NCBI RefSeq assembly: GCF_937888285.1
Contig: NZ_CALART010000111.1
Location: forward strand, 62,001 to 126,000
Length of the DNA: 64,000 nt
Source: an uncultured Aquimonas sp.
GTDB lineage: Bacteria > Pseudomonadota > Gammaproteobacteria > Xanthomonadales > Xanthomonadaceae
Reading direction: 5' to 3'
Shown here one piece after another: positions 24,531-33,095 of the stretch. The notes beneath the pieces are model-generated. The model ran no database searches. It saw only the letters and a program-made list of their open reading frames with translations, and was not told where the DNA came from. Numbering within the stretch: the stretch's first letter is position 1; the number at the start of each line of letters is the position of its first letter. The position numbers were made by a program, and so were the translations under genes.

Positions 24531-25099
24531 GCGCGATCAAGCCGCCGCCGCAGCTGCCGACCATCCACTCGATCGATGAGCTCGACTATGGCGGTCGTTT
24601 CCAGGTCGAACAGTTGGAACTCGAATTCAGCAACGGCGCGCGCCGGCGCTTCGAGCGCAGCAAGCCGCGGGGCCGCGGCGCGGTCATCGTCGCCGCGATG
24701 CAGGACGCCGAGACCCTGCTACTGGTGCGTGAATACGCCGCCGGCCCGCACCGCTACGAGCTGGGCCTGGTCAAGGGGCGCATCGATCCGGGCGAGGACG
24801 CGGAGACCGCAGCCAATCGCGAGCTCAAGGAAGAGGCCGGCTTCGGCGCACGCCGGCTGACGGTGCTGCGCGAGTTGACCCTGGCGCCGACCTACTTCAC
24901 CCATTCGACGACCCTGGTGCTGGCCGAGGACCTTTACCCCGAGCGGCTGGAAGGCGATGAGCCCGAACCGCTGGAGGTGATTCCCTGGCCGCTGGCGCGC
25001 CTGCACGAGCTGATGCTGCGCCCCGACTGCTCGGAAGGGCGCTCGCTGGCGGCGATGTTCATCGTTCGCGAATACCTGCAGCGGCGGGGTGCGCCGTGA
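24527..25099 (+). CDS. nudE: Nudix hydrolase, NudE-like (ADP-compound hydrolase)
   Basis: Product of 190 residues starting at GTG 24527, inside the preceding stop. The Nudix box is complete (GRIDPGEDAETAANRELKEEAGF), and upstream sequence matches NudE: RSKPRGRGAVIVAAM and LLVREYAAGPHRYELGLVKG. NudE cleaves ADP-ribose, NADH and related dinucleotides to nucleoside monophosphates. It overlaps cysQ by 4 bp (GTGA), and both act on adenine-nucleotide side products, which fits a nucleotide house-cleaning unit. Confidence 0.85.
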   Translation: MSAIKPPPQLPTIHSIDELDYGGRFQVEQLELEFSNGARRRFERSKPRGRGAVIVAAMQDAETLLLVREYAAGPHRYELGLVKGRIDPGEDAETAANRELKEEAGFGARRLTVLRELTLAPTYFTHSTTLVLAEDLYPERLEGDEPEPLEVIPWPLARLHELMLRPDCSEGRSLAAMFIVREYLQRRGAP

Positions 25100-25905
25100 G
25101 CGCGGCGGCCTTCGTGCTGGATGCGGCGGCACGCAGCGAGGTGCTGGATATCGCGCGGCGCGCCGGTGCCGCCATCCTCGCGGTCTATGCCCGCGATTTC
25201 GAAGTCGAGGCCAAGGCCGATCGCAGCCCGCTGACCGAGGCCGATCTTGCTGCGCATGCGCTGATCCGCGATGGCCTCGCTGCGCTCGCGCCCGCGATTC
25301 CGCTGCTGAGCGAAGAGTCCGCGCCGGAGGACCTCAGCGAGCGCCGCAGCTGGCAGCGCTACTGGCTGGTCGATCCGCTGGACGGCACCCGCGAGTTCGT
25401 CAAGCGCAACGGCGAGTTCACCGTCAACATCGCCCTCATCGAAAGCGGCCGCGTGGTGTTTGGCGTCGTCTATGCCCCGGTGCTGGACGCGCTGTACTGG
25501 GCGCAGGCGGGGCAGGGCAGCTGGCTGTGCCCGGCGGACGGCGAACCCGCGCAGCTCAGCGTGCAGCAGCCCGCGCCGCGTCCGCTGCGGGTGGCGGTGT
25601 CGCGTTCGCACCTCGATCCGAAGAGTGCGGCGATGATCCAGCAGCTGCAGCAGCCCCTGCAGGTGCCGCTGGGCAGCTCGCTGAAGTTCTGCCGCCTGGC
25701 CGAGGGTCAGGTCGATCTGTATCCGCGCTTCGGGCCCACCGGCGAGTGGGATACGGCCGCTGGCCAGTGCGTGCTGGAGGAGGCGGGCGGCGCGGTGCTG
25801 GGCCTTGATGGCCTGCCGCTGCGCTACAACCAGCGCGAAGGCCTGATCAATCCCGACTTCATCGCGCTCGGCGACGTCGAGCTGCCCTGGCGCGAGTGGC
25901 TGTAG
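25096..25905 (+). CDS. cysQ: 3'(2'),5'-bisphosphate nucleotidase CysQ
   Basis: Product of 269 residues starting at GTG 25096. CysQ motifs are present: KADRSPLTEADLAAH, LSEESAPEDL, the metal-binding WLVDPLDGTREFVKRNGEFTVN and EWDTAAGQCVLEEAGG. It hydrolyses PAP released by sulfate assimilation and acyl-carrier metabolism to AMP at the inner face of the membrane. It is the last gene of the run gspN-phosphatase-nudE-cysQ, whose junctions all overlap or nearly touch. Confidence 0.9.
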   Translation: MSAAAFVLDAAARSEVLDIARRAGAAILAVYARDFEVEAKADRSPLTEADLAAHALIRDGLAALAPAIPLLSEESAPEDLSERRSWQRYWLVDPLDGTREFVKRNGEFTVNIALIESGRVVFGVVYAPVLDALYWAQAGQGSWLCPADGEPAQLSVQQPAPRPLRVAVSRSHLDPKSAAMIQQLQQPLQVPLGSSLKFCRLAEGQVDLYPRFGPTGEWDTAAGQCVLEEAGGAVLGLDGLPLRYNQREGLINPDFIALGDVELPWREWL

Positions 25906-25997
25906 TTCGCTTTCGAGCCCCCATGAGCGCGGCCGCGGGCTCGGGGTGAAGGGGCGTGCCGTCGACCCGCATTCATTCTTCAGACTCCGAGCACACC

Positions 25998-26810
25998 ATG
26001 CCCGCCGAAATCCCCACCCACGCCGATCCCGTCGAGCGCCTGCGCGCGATCATGGCCCAGCTGCGCAACCCCGACGGCGGCTGCCCCTGGGATCTCAAGC
26101 AGAACTTCCGCACGATCGCCCCTTGCACCATCGAAGAAGCCTACGAAGTCGCCGATGCCATCGACCGCGGCGACTTCGACGAGCTGCGCGATGAGCTGGG
26201 TGACCTGCTGCTGCAGGTGGTCTTCCACGCGCGCATGGCGGAAGAGGAGGGCCGCTTCGCCTTCGCCGATGTCGCCGAAGCCATCTGCGACAAGCTGATC
26301 AGACGGCATCCGCATGTGTACGCCGAGGCCAGCGCCGACGAGGCCGACGCCGCGCTCGCGCAGTGGGAGGCGCAGAAGCGCGCCGAGCGCGCGGCCAAGG
26401 GCGAGACCGACACCAGCGCCCTGGCCGGGGTGACCCGCGGCCTGCCGGAGTGGGCGCGCGCGCTCAAGCTGCAGAAGAAGGGCGCGTCGGTCGGCTTCGA
26501 CTGGCCCGACGCCGCGCCGGTGATCGCCAAGCTGCACGAAGAGCTGGAAGAAGTACGCGCCGAACTCGCCAAGGGCCGCGGCCATGAGGCGCTGGAGGAC
26601 GAGATCGGCGACGTGCTGTTCGTCGCGCTGAACCTCGCGCGCAAGGCCAAGGTCGACGCCGGCAGCGCCCTGCGTCGCGCCAACCTGAAGTACGAGCGTC
26701 GCTTCCGTCGCATGGAGACGCTGGCCGCTGAGCGCGGCACCACGCTGGAGGCACTGGGGCTGGCGGAGCAGGAAGCGCTGTGGGATGCCACGAAGGCCGA
26801 GGGTTTGTAG
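25998..26810 (+). CDS. mazG: Nucleoside triphosphate pyrophosphohydrolase MazG
   Basis: Product of 270 residues with two MazG domains. The first has LRNPDGGCPWDLKQNFRTI, EEAYEVADAI and DELRDELGDLLLQVVFHARM with the EExxE...ExxD metal site. The second has LHEELEEVRAEL and LEDEIGDVLFVALNLARK. It hydrolyses dNTPs/NTPs, including non-canonical ones, to monophosphates and pyrophosphate. ATG at 25998 follows the family N-terminus; the spacer from cysQ is 92 bp. Confidence 0.93.
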   Translation: MPAEIPTHADPVERLRAIMAQLRNPDGGCPWDLKQNFRTIAPCTIEEAYEVADAIDRGDFDELRDELGDLLLQVVFHARMAEEEGRFAFADVAEAICDKLIRRHPHVYAEASADEADAALAQWEAQKRAERAAKGETDTSALAGVTRGLPEWARALKLQKKGASVGFDWPDAAPVIAKLHEELEEVRAELAKGRGHEALEDEIGDVLFVALNLARKAKVDAGSALRRANLKYERRFRRMETLAAERGTTLEALGLAEQEALWDATKAEGL

Positions 26811-26818
26811 CGCGAAGC

Positions 26819-26848
26819 CGGGATTTGGGATTCGGGATTCGGGATTGG
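26819..26848. repeat. Heptamer array (CGGGATT)n
   Basis: About four degenerate copies of CGGGATT begin 9 bp after the mazG stop. The same heptamer occurs at 32936, 33058, 37651, 37923 and 51664. The 291-bp gap after mazG holds this array, a REP-like copy and a terminator. Confidence 0.8.
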
Positions 26849-26887
26849 AGGAATCGTCGCGCGGCTGCGCTGGCGCCAAGCCCCCCA

Positions 26888-26912
26888 AGGGTGGGCCCTG
26901 GCCCACCACGAG
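26888..26912. repeat. REP-like palindrome, reverse copy
   Basis: Single copy of the GTGGGCCCTGGCCCAC core between mazG and the aminotransferase gene. Confidence 0.8.
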
Positions 26913-27032
26913 CTCCGCCCTGCCCCGGTCCGGATCTCTCACCCGGAACCTCCCGGTCGGCAGTTGAAGCTCACGCTGTAGTGGCGACTCGCCAGCGCGC
27001 GTCGTCAGCCAGCGGCGCTACCAAGGCCCCAG

Positions 27033-27068
27033 AACGCAGAAGCCCACCTTGCGGTGGGCTTCTGCGTT
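27033..27068. terminator. Bidirectional hairpin between mazG and the aminotransferase gene
   Basis: Two perfect 16-nt arms (AACGCAGAAGCCCACC and its complement) with a TTGC loop, between two genes that end toward each other. The T-content after the stem is low, but stem strength and placement fit a shared terminator. Confidence 0.75.
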
Positions 27069-27101
27069 CCAGCGTGTCGACGCCGAAGCGTCGCGGACGT
27101 C

Positions 27102-28619
27102 TCAGGCCGCCGCCGCGGAGGCCTTGCGGGGGCCTTCCAGCAGGGCGCGGCGCACGCCGGCCACCACTAGGTCGACCTCGGCGCTGGTGATGCCGAAGTG
27201 CGGGGTGAAGCGCAGCGAGTTGACGCCGCCGTGGATCACGCCGAGGCCGTGCTCGCGCATGTACTCCTCAGTGCTGCCGGTGCCGTAGCACTTGAAGTCG
27301 TCCGACAGCTCGCAGGAGAACAGCAGGCCGGTGCCCTGCACCTTGGTGATCAGGCCGCCGAGCTCGGCGCGCAGCTTCTCGAGCTTTTCAAGGAACTCGC
27401 GGCCCTTGGCGACGATGTTGGCGCGCACCTCGGGGGTCAGCATCTCAAGCGTCGCGCAGGCCACATCCATCGCCCGCGGGTTGGTGGTCATGGTGTTGCC
27501 GTAGACGCCCTTGCGGTACAGGCCGGCGGCGCGTGCGTTCACCGCCAGCACGCTCAGCGGGTACTGGCCGGCGTTGAGCGCCTTGGAGTAGGTCTCCATG
27601 TCCGGCGCCTCGTAAGCTTCAAAGCCCGGGTAGTCGACGATCGACAGCACGCCGTGGGCGCGCAGGCCGGCCTGGATCGAGTCAACCAGCAGCAGGGTGC
27701 CGTGCGCCTTGGTCAGCTCCCTTGCTGCGGCATAGAACTCCGGCGTGACCTGGCGACCGGGATCGCCTTCACCCATCACCGGCTCCAGGAACATCGCCTC
27801 GATATACCAGCCCTGCTGGTCGGCCTCGGCGAAGGCCGCGCGCAGCTCCTCGACCGAATACGGCGTGATCGTGATCAGCTGCGGCTCGTGGTGCTTCCAG
27901 CTCGCCAGGTGCTTGGCATAGGTCGGGCGCGTGCTGTCGGAGTACAGCATCGGCAGCTCGGTGCGGCCGTGGAAGGCGCCCTTGACCGCGATGCGCTTCA
28001 CCCGCTTGCCGGCGTGGCGGCCGCCCGGATCGGTGTGCAGCTTGGTGTTGACGTCGGCGATGCGGCCGGCCAGCGAGACCGACTCGGAGCCCGAGTTCAG
28101 GCACAGGAACTTGTCGTAGGGACAGCCGCCGCGGCGATGGCCGACCTCGCGCTTCAGCGCCTGCGAGAGCTTCAGCTGCGACAGGCTGGCGGTCATGATG
28201 TTGGCCATCACCTGCGGCTGCGCCATGGCCTCGATCACAGGCGTCGGCGTGTGGCCGAAGCCGAGCATGCCGTAGCCGCCCGAGTCGTGCAGCACCGCGC
28301 CTTTGAGCGTGATCACCCACGGGCCGCGGGCAGTCAGCGCCACGTAGGGATTCACCGCGTCATCGGTATAGAAGTTGACGTAGTCGGCGTGGATGGCGGC
28401 CAGCTGCTCGGCCTCGTCGGCGCGCAGCAGGGCGTCGAACTCGCCGCCGCGCAGGGCCTCGAAGGCGGCGACGGCGGCCTCCACGGCTTCAACGAGTTCG
28501 GGGAACTGGCCGCCGAGGCGCTCGACCGTCGCCTCGTCGAGTCCGCGGCAGCGCGGCGAGCCGCCGTAGCTGCGCAGGGGTTTCAGGCGCTCGATCAGGC
28601 TCGGCGTGGCGGTGTTCAT
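27102..28619 (-). CDS. Class III PLP-dependent aminotransferase
   Basis: Product of 505 residues, longer than the usual 430. Fold-type I features are visible: the cofactor phosphate-binding region LNSGSESVSLAGRIAD, an AFHGRTELPMLYSDS segment, DSIQAGLRAHGVLSIV in place of the common DEVQTGFGR, and the Schiff-base Lys in YSKALNAGQYPLSV. The C-terminus has the usual GVNSLRFTPHFGITSAEVD. It likely transaminates an omega-amino group, as in lysine, ornithine or GABA type substrates. The DSIQAG variant and the long N-terminus leave the substrate open. ATG at 28619 follows GGGGAGAG. The upstream region has an AT-rich GTTTTTGTTTTTATT stretch that may be promoter sequence. Confidence 0.85.
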   Translation of the reverse strand: MNTATPSLIERLKPLRSYGGSPRCRGLDEATVERLGGQFPELVEAVEAAVAAFEALRGGEFDALLRADEAEQLAAIHADYVNFYTDDAVNPYVALTARGPWVITLKGAVLHDSGGYGMLGFGHTPTPVIEAMAQPQVMANIMTASLSQLKLSQALKREVGHRRGGCPYDKFLCLNSGSESVSLAGRIADVNTKLHTDPGGRHAGKRVKRIAVKGAFHGRTELPMLYSDSTRPTYAKHLASWKHHEPQLITITPYSVEELRAAFAEADQQGWYIEAMFLEPVMGEGDPGRQVTPEFYAAARELTKAHGTLLLVDSIQAGLRAHGVLSIVDYPGFEAYEAPDMETYSKALNAGQYPLSVLAVNARAAGLYRKGVYGNTMTTNPRAMDVACATLEMLTPEVRANIVAKGREFLEKLEKLRAELGGLITKVQGTGLLFSCELSDDFKCYGTGSTEEYMREHGLGVIHGGVNSLRFTPHFGITSAEVDLVVAGVRRALLEGPRKASAAAA

Positions 28620-29088
28620 CTGGCTGGCTCTCCCCGGTGGTTGGGCGGACGCGCGCTCGGCGCGATCAAGGCCCAATAAAAACAAAAACTTAGCCAGATA
28701 GTATCACCCGGCATAAGGGCCGCGTAAGCCGGTGAGGGCAGCGTGATCGTCGCAGTCGTCGTGTCGCTCAGCAGAATATCTTGCGGAATCAGGGGCTTCC
28801 AGCGCTGCCGTCAGCAGCGGCCGTGCCAGCGCAGGCGCGCCGGCTGAGCCCGCGCTCCGCACTGCGTGCGACGCGTCTATGTGTACTGGCGACACCACGA
28901 AGAAGAACCGCCCCGCCCGCATGCCAGGGGTGCATGCATGCGGGCAGGGGAGGCCTGTGTCACTGCGTGCGGGAGGCAGTGAGCGGGAAGCATGCGAGAA
29001 CCATCCGCCTACCGCGACCGCCTCTGGCCGCTCGTGGCGGCAGCGCGCTGCGCGAATTCCGCGACGACTGGCTCGCCAAACACCCTTG
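28620..29088. other. Stretch without a convincing gene; possible + strand small RNA
   Basis: No frame here has family support. A hairpin at 28915-28945 (arms GCCCGCATGC / GCATGCGGGC) and a strong + strand terminator at 29089-29153 suggest a short + strand transcript. A tiny frame MREPSAYRDRLWPLVAAA at 28992 and an out-of-frame end REFRDDWLAKHP at 29054-29089 would make a 31-residue peptide only if shifted. Confidence 0.35.
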
Positions 29089-29153
29089 AATCCAGATGCC
29101 GCGCTTTGCCACGAATGCCCAGCGACGCCCTCGCTACGGCGTCTGGATTTTTT
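29089..29153 (+). terminator. Rho-independent terminator on the + strand with no assigned gene
   Basis: AATCCAGATGCCG (29089-29101) pairs with CGGCGTCTGGATT (29137-29149) with one wobble. A small inner stem (AGCGA/TCGCT) lies between, and six T's end at 29153. A stop codon (TGA 29087-29089) abuts it. The neighbouring gene on the right is on the minus strand and ends here. Confidence 0.65.
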
Positions 29154-29174
29154 ACCCGCTCTGAGCTGGGCCGT

Positions 29175-31691
29175 TCAGTCTTCGGGTGTTTCGAAGCCAT
29201 TGGCGAACAGCCGCAGCGGCAGGCTGCCCGCATTCGCGCTGTTGTTGGCAGGGTCGAGTTCCCGGCTGAAACCGGCCGGGTCCAGGCTCAGGCTGGCGCT
29301 CGCCGTGATGGACGCCGGCGGCGCCGCGCCCACGCTGCCGCTCAGCTGGATCTGCAGGCTGGCGCCGGGGGGCAGCGCTGCGATCTGCAGGTCGATCGCG
29401 CCGCTGCCGCTGGCGGCCGGACAGGCGGAGCCGGTGCAGGTCCAGGCCGGATTGAGCAGGCCAGCTGGCGCTGGCGCCTGCAGGCGCAGCGCATAGGCAA
29501 CATCCGGCCCCGAGTTCTGCACATCGATGCGGAAGCGCAGGCTGTCATCGGGCAGGTAGAGCGGGTCCAGCGCGAGCACGCCCACGGATGGATCGGCAGG
29601 CGAGAGCAGGCGCAGGCTGTCGCTGTCGCTGCTGTTGCCGAAGTCCGCGTTGGCCGAGGTGAAGCGCGCGGTGATCGCGTAGTCACCGACCGCAGCGCCG
29701 GGCCCGAACTCGATGCTGCAGCTCTGCACGCCCTCGGCGCTGACCGGCGCGCTGCAGGCCAGCGTGCTCGCACCGTTGACCGCGGTGACCGCGTAGGTGC
29801 CCGAGGGCGCGCCGCCCTCTTCTTCGATGACGTCGAGCAGGGCGTCGAAGACCACGCTCACCCCGCGATCGCGCGGGCTGGCGACCGGGCCCAGGGCGAG
29901 CGCGGTGCGGAAGGGCGGCTGGATCACCAGCGTGTAGCTGCGGCTTTCGCTGAAGGGGCCACCGAGAGCCGCGCTGCTGCTGTCGCTGACCGCGACCGTG
30001 AAGCTGAAGCTGCCGAACTCGGTGGGGGTGCCCGCGAGCAGGCCATTGCCGCCGAGGGTGATGCCGGCCGGAAGTGTGCCGCCAGTGCGGCTGAAGACGA
30101 GCGGCACGGTGGCGCCGGTGGCGGCCGTGTCGAAGAGCTGGCTGTAAGCCACCCCGATCTGGCCGTCCGCGAGGCTGGCGGGCTGCAGGCGCAGGTCGGG
30201 CTTCACCTGCACGCTGGCCGTGCCGAAGCTCTCGGCAAAACCGGGCGCACCGCTGTAGCGGGCACGCAGGACGCGCGGCCCCACGGCGGTTGCGCTCAGG
30301 CTGCAGCTGCCGGCGCCCGCGCTGAGCGTTGCGCTGCAGCTGTTGCCCTGGTCGTCGCGGATCAGGACGTCGCCGCTCGCGATGCCTTCAGGCGCGTTGA
30401 CAGTAACGGCGGTGGCGTATGTTGACCCGATCTGCACGGCCTGAGCCGGGACGCCGCTCAGATCGATGCTGGTCGCCAGACTGACGTAGGCGTAGGCGGC
30501 ACCTGCCAGTGTCTGACCGTCGATCACCGTGCCCGGCGCCGTCACTCCTGCGATGTTGCCACCGAGGGCCAGTGCGCTGCCGAATTGGTCCTCCCGCGCA
30601 CCGCCGTCTGCCAGCACGCGCTGCCGCCGGAGCCACTGGCCATCGTCAAGCAAGAACAGCTCGGCGCTGCCGCGTAGGCTGTCGCCTGCGATGGTGTCGT
30701 ACGGTGCGCCTACCAGTAGGCGTGGGCCGGACAAGCGCACCTCGGTTCCGAACTGCGCGCCCGATGAGACCTCAGGGCTGGCCAACTCGCTCAGGCCTTG
30801 CCATGCACCTGTGGAACGGAGCCAACTCAGTACGAGGCCTGAATTGGTAGGGCCGTTGGCCTCAGCGTCCGGTGCGCCAGCCACAGCGACGTCACCATCG
30901 ATATCTACCGACCAGCCAAGGCGGTCGCCCTGAGCCGGCGCCGAGCGCCGGAGGTTTGCCTCCAGTGTCCAGTTAGATCCGCTGCGGCGCCAAACAAAGG
31001 CTCCGCCCTGATCGACAGCAACGCCATCAAGGCCTGGAGCGCCAGCAATCAGCGCTTCGCCGGACAGCGCCACCGACAGTCCGAGTCGGTCATTGGCAAC
31101 TCCACCGGACAGGCTCAGGCGCTGCTGCTGCGACCAACTGCTACCGCTGCGGGTAAACACATACACCGCGCCTCGCGACTGGTTGAAGCCAATGGCGCCC
31201 ACCGCGAGGGTGTCGCCGTCGATGGCCACCGCGTCGCCGAAGCGAGCGTTGCCGACAGGGTCGCTCGCGCGCAGGGTGGCTTCCAAAGTCCAAGCCGAAC
31301 CAGTCCGCAGAAACACGTAGGCAGCACCGCTTGCGCTGAGCCGATCGGGCGCACCGACCACAAGGCGATCGCCGTCCTGAGCGACGGCGTCGCCAAAGAA
31401 GTCGCTTGCGCCTCCGTCAGGCGAAATGATCTTTGCCTGTAGATTCCAGTGTGTCCCGCTGCGAACGTAGACATCGACCAGCGGATCCGGGAATGCACCC
31501 GGCGCCCCAATCACCAAGGTGTCGCCCGAGCCGCTCGCGCTCAGGCCATAGGCTTCGAACAGGCCAGGATCCGAGTCGATCAGGCGGGTCGGCGCCGGCA
31601 GCGACTGTGCTCCAGACCGCACAGGCAAAGCGATGAGTGCAAGCAGGATCGAAGTGATCAGGCACAACGTGCGTGACGCGGAGCGAAGCAT
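29175..31691 (-). CDS. Secreted FG-GAP beta-propeller and Ig-like repeat protein
   Basis: Product of 838 residues. After a signal peptide (LCLITSILLALIALPVRSGAQS) come about seven repeats of the form FGxxVAxDGDxLVVGAP...GAAYVF (residues about 30-400), typical of FG-GAP/integrin-alpha propellers. Immunoglobulin-like segments follow, including a putative-Ig 'LPAGITLGGNGLLAGTPTEFGSFSFTV' region, then a DUF11-type domain (NSGPDVAYALRLQAPAPAG). The chain ends RLFANGFETPED; short FxxGFE endings recur on secreted proteins of this bacterial order, by recollection. It is likely extracellular or surface-attached. ATG at 31691 has an ideal GGAGG. No enzymatic motif is present. Confidence 0.85.
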   Translation of the reverse strand: MLRSASRTLCLITSILLALIALPVRSGAQSLPAPTRLIDSDPGLFEAYGLSASGSGDTLVIGAPGAFPDPLVDVYVRSGTHWNLQAKIISPDGGASDFFGDAVAQDGDRLVVGAPDRLSASGAAYVFLRTGSAWTLEATLRASDPVGNARFGDAVAIDGDTLAVGAIGFNQSRGAVYVFTRSGSSWSQQQRLSLSGGVANDRLGLSVALSGEALIAGAPGLDGVAVDQGGAFVWRRSGSNWTLEANLRRSAPAQGDRLGWSVDIDGDVAVAGAPDAEANGPTNSGLVLSWLRSTGAWQGLSELASPEVSSGAQFGTEVRLSGPRLLVGAPYDTIAGDSLRGSAELFLLDDGQWLRRQRVLADGGAREDQFGSALALGGNIAGVTAPGTVIDGQTLAGAAYAYVSLATSIDLSGVPAQAVQIGSTYATAVTVNAPEGIASGDVLIRDDQGNSCSATLSAGAGSCSLSATAVGPRVLRARYSGAPGFAESFGTASVQVKPDLRLQPASLADGQIGVAYSQLFDTAATGATVPLVFSRTGGTLPAGITLGGNGLLAGTPTEFGSFSFTVAVSDSSSAALGGPFSESRSYTLVIQPPFRTALALGPVASPRDRGVSVVFDALLDVIEEEGGAPSGTYAVTAVNGASTLACSAPVSAEGVQSCSIEFGPGAAVGDYAITARFTSANADFGNSSDSDSLRLLSPADPSVGVLALDPLYLPDDSLRFRIDVQNSGPDVAYALRLQAPAPAGLLNPAWTCTGSACPAASGSGAIDLQIAALPPGASLQIQLSGSVGAAPPASITASASLSLDPAGFSRELDPANNSANAGSLPLRLFANGFETPED

Positions 31692-31838
31692 ATCGAGCCT
31701 CCGGAGACCGGGCTGGGTCAAGCTGTAATTGCAAGCCACATGCCGTCGCTGCGGTCGCGCGCTGGGCCTCGGAACGAATGTGCGCCGTATCACGTCGCAG
31801 TCAACAGCTGCACTTTAGGCGGCCATGGCGCCATTCAA

Positions 31839-31867
31839 TTGTCGCGCCTGCCGCGCGCGACGATAAT
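31839..31867 (+). promoter_or_regulatory. Candidate sigma-70 promoter for queA
   Basis: TTGTCG at 31839-31844 and GATAAT at 31862-31867 with a 17-bp spacer, ending 37 bp before the queA GTG start. It also marks the divergent boundary with the FG-GAP gene. Confidence 0.55.
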
Positions 31868-31904
31868 GCGCGGCTGCCCGCCCACTGCTGGTCACCCCCT
31901 TTCC

Positions 31905-32990
31905 GTGAAGAAATCCGACTTCGACTTCGAGTTGCCGCCCGCGCTGATCGCCCAGGCGCCGCTGCCCGAGCGCTCGGCCAGTCGCCTGCTGCATCTGCAG
32001 GCGGACGGCGGGCGCGTGGATCGGCATGTGCGCGACCTGCCCGAACTGCTGCAGGCGGGCGATCTGCTGGTGTTCAACGACACTCGCGTGATCCCGGCGC
32101 GGCTGTTCGGGCACAAGGACAGCGGCGGCCGCGTCGAGATCCTGATCGAGCGCATCACCGGCACCCACGAGGCGCGCGCCCAGCTCGGCGTCAGCAAGTC
32201 GCCGAAGGCCGGCGCATGCATCACGCTGGATGCCGGCGGCGAGTTCGAGGTGCTGGGCCGGGAGGGCGAGTTCTACCGGCTGCGCCTGCGCGGCGACGAA
32301 GCGCTGGAGAAGCTGCTGCTGCGTGCCGGTCGCCTGCCGCTGCCGCCCTACATCCAGCGTGAGCCCGGCACCGACGACGCCGAGCGCTACCAGACCGTGT
32401 TCGCCAAGCACGTCGGCGCAGTGGCCGCACCCACGGCGGGACTGCACTTCGACGAGCCCCTGCTGGCCCGGCTGCGCGCGCGCGGCGTCGAGTTTGGCCA
32501 CGTCACCCTGCATGTGGGCGCCGGCACCTTCCAGCCGATGCGCGCCGAGAGCGTGCACGAGCACACCATGCACAGCGAGTGGCTGAACGTCGGCGCCGAG
32601 CTGGTCGAGCAGATCCGCCGCACGCGCGCTGCCGGCAGGCGCGTCATCGCGGTGGGCACGACGGTGGTGCGCGCGCTGGAGACCGCGATGCGCGAGGGCG
32701 AAGTGCAGCCCTTCGCCGGCGACACCCAGATCTTCATCTTCCCCGGCTACCGCATCCGTTCGATCGATGCCCTGATCACCAACTTCCACCTGCCGCAGTC
32801 GACCCTGCTGATGCTGGTCTCGGCCTTCTGCGGCCGCGAGCGCATCCTTGACGCCTATCGCTATGCAGTCGAACAGCGCTACCGCTTCTTCTCGTATGGC
32901 GATGCGATGCTGCTTGAGCCCATGGCTCAAGCAGCCGGGATTCGTAATTCGGGATTCGGGATTCGCTCAGAGCAAGAGCCCTGTCCCTGA
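31905..32990 (+). CDS. queA: S-adenosylmethionine:tRNA ribosyltransferase-isomerase QueA
   Basis: Product of 361 residues from GTG 31905. Signature segments are DFDFELPPALIAQAPLPERS, LVFNDTRVIPARLFG, VAAPTAGLHFDEPLL, VTLHVGAGTFQPMR and TNFHLPQSTLLMLVSAFCG. QueA transfers and rearranges the ribosyl of SAM onto preQ1 in tRNA, giving epoxyqueuosine. It is followed by tgt, the enzyme of the preceding step, and yajC-secDF, the standard order. The last 17 residues (GIRNSGFGIRSEQEPCP) are encoded by an intergenic heptamer array and lie beyond the conserved C-terminus, so the repeat has run into the gene. Confidence 0.95.
   Translation: MKKSDFDFELPPALIAQAPLPERSASRLLHLQADGGRVDRHVRDLPELLQAGDLLVFNDTRVIPARLFGHKDSGGRVEILIERITGTHEARAQLGVSKSPKAGACITLDAGGEFEVLGREGEFYRLRLRGDEALEKLLLRAGRLPLPPYIQREPGTDDAERYQTVFAKHVGAVAAPTAGLHFDEPLLARLRARGVEFGHVTLHVGAGTFQPMRAESVHEHTMHSEWLNVGAELVEQIRRTRAAGRRVIAVGTTVVRALETAMREGEVQPFAGDTQIFIFPGYRIRSIDALITNFHLPQSTLLMLVSAFCGRERILDAYRYAVEQRYRFFSYGDAMLLEPMAQAAGIRNSGFGIRSEQEPCP
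32936..32966. repeat. Heptamer array (CGGGATT)n reaching into the 3' end of queA
   Basis: About four CGGGATT copies, within the last codons of queA, facing an inverted array at 33058-33088. The 91 bp between the arrays show nothing recognisable. Confidence 0.8.
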
Positions 32991-33057
32991 GGCACCGCCG
33001 GGGTTCTGGCTCGCTCGATTGGGCGACGGAACAACGGCGTGCCGCGACCCGCACATA

Positions 33058-33088
33058 CGAATCCCGAATCCCCAATCCCGAATCCCGG
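33058..33088. repeat. Inverted heptamer array before tgt
   Basis: About four copies of AATCCCG, the reverse complement of the array at 32936-32966, ending 7 bp before the tgt ATG. The arrays could pair into a stem that carries queA's stop and tgt's leader. Confidence 0.8.
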
Positions 33089-33095
33089 CCCTCCA

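Noticed and set aside
28992..29089. Mini-frame MREPSAYRDRL upstream of the + strand terminator
   Set aside because: It stays open out of frame with the plausible C-terminus and has no family support; recorded only as a hint under the small-RNA finding.
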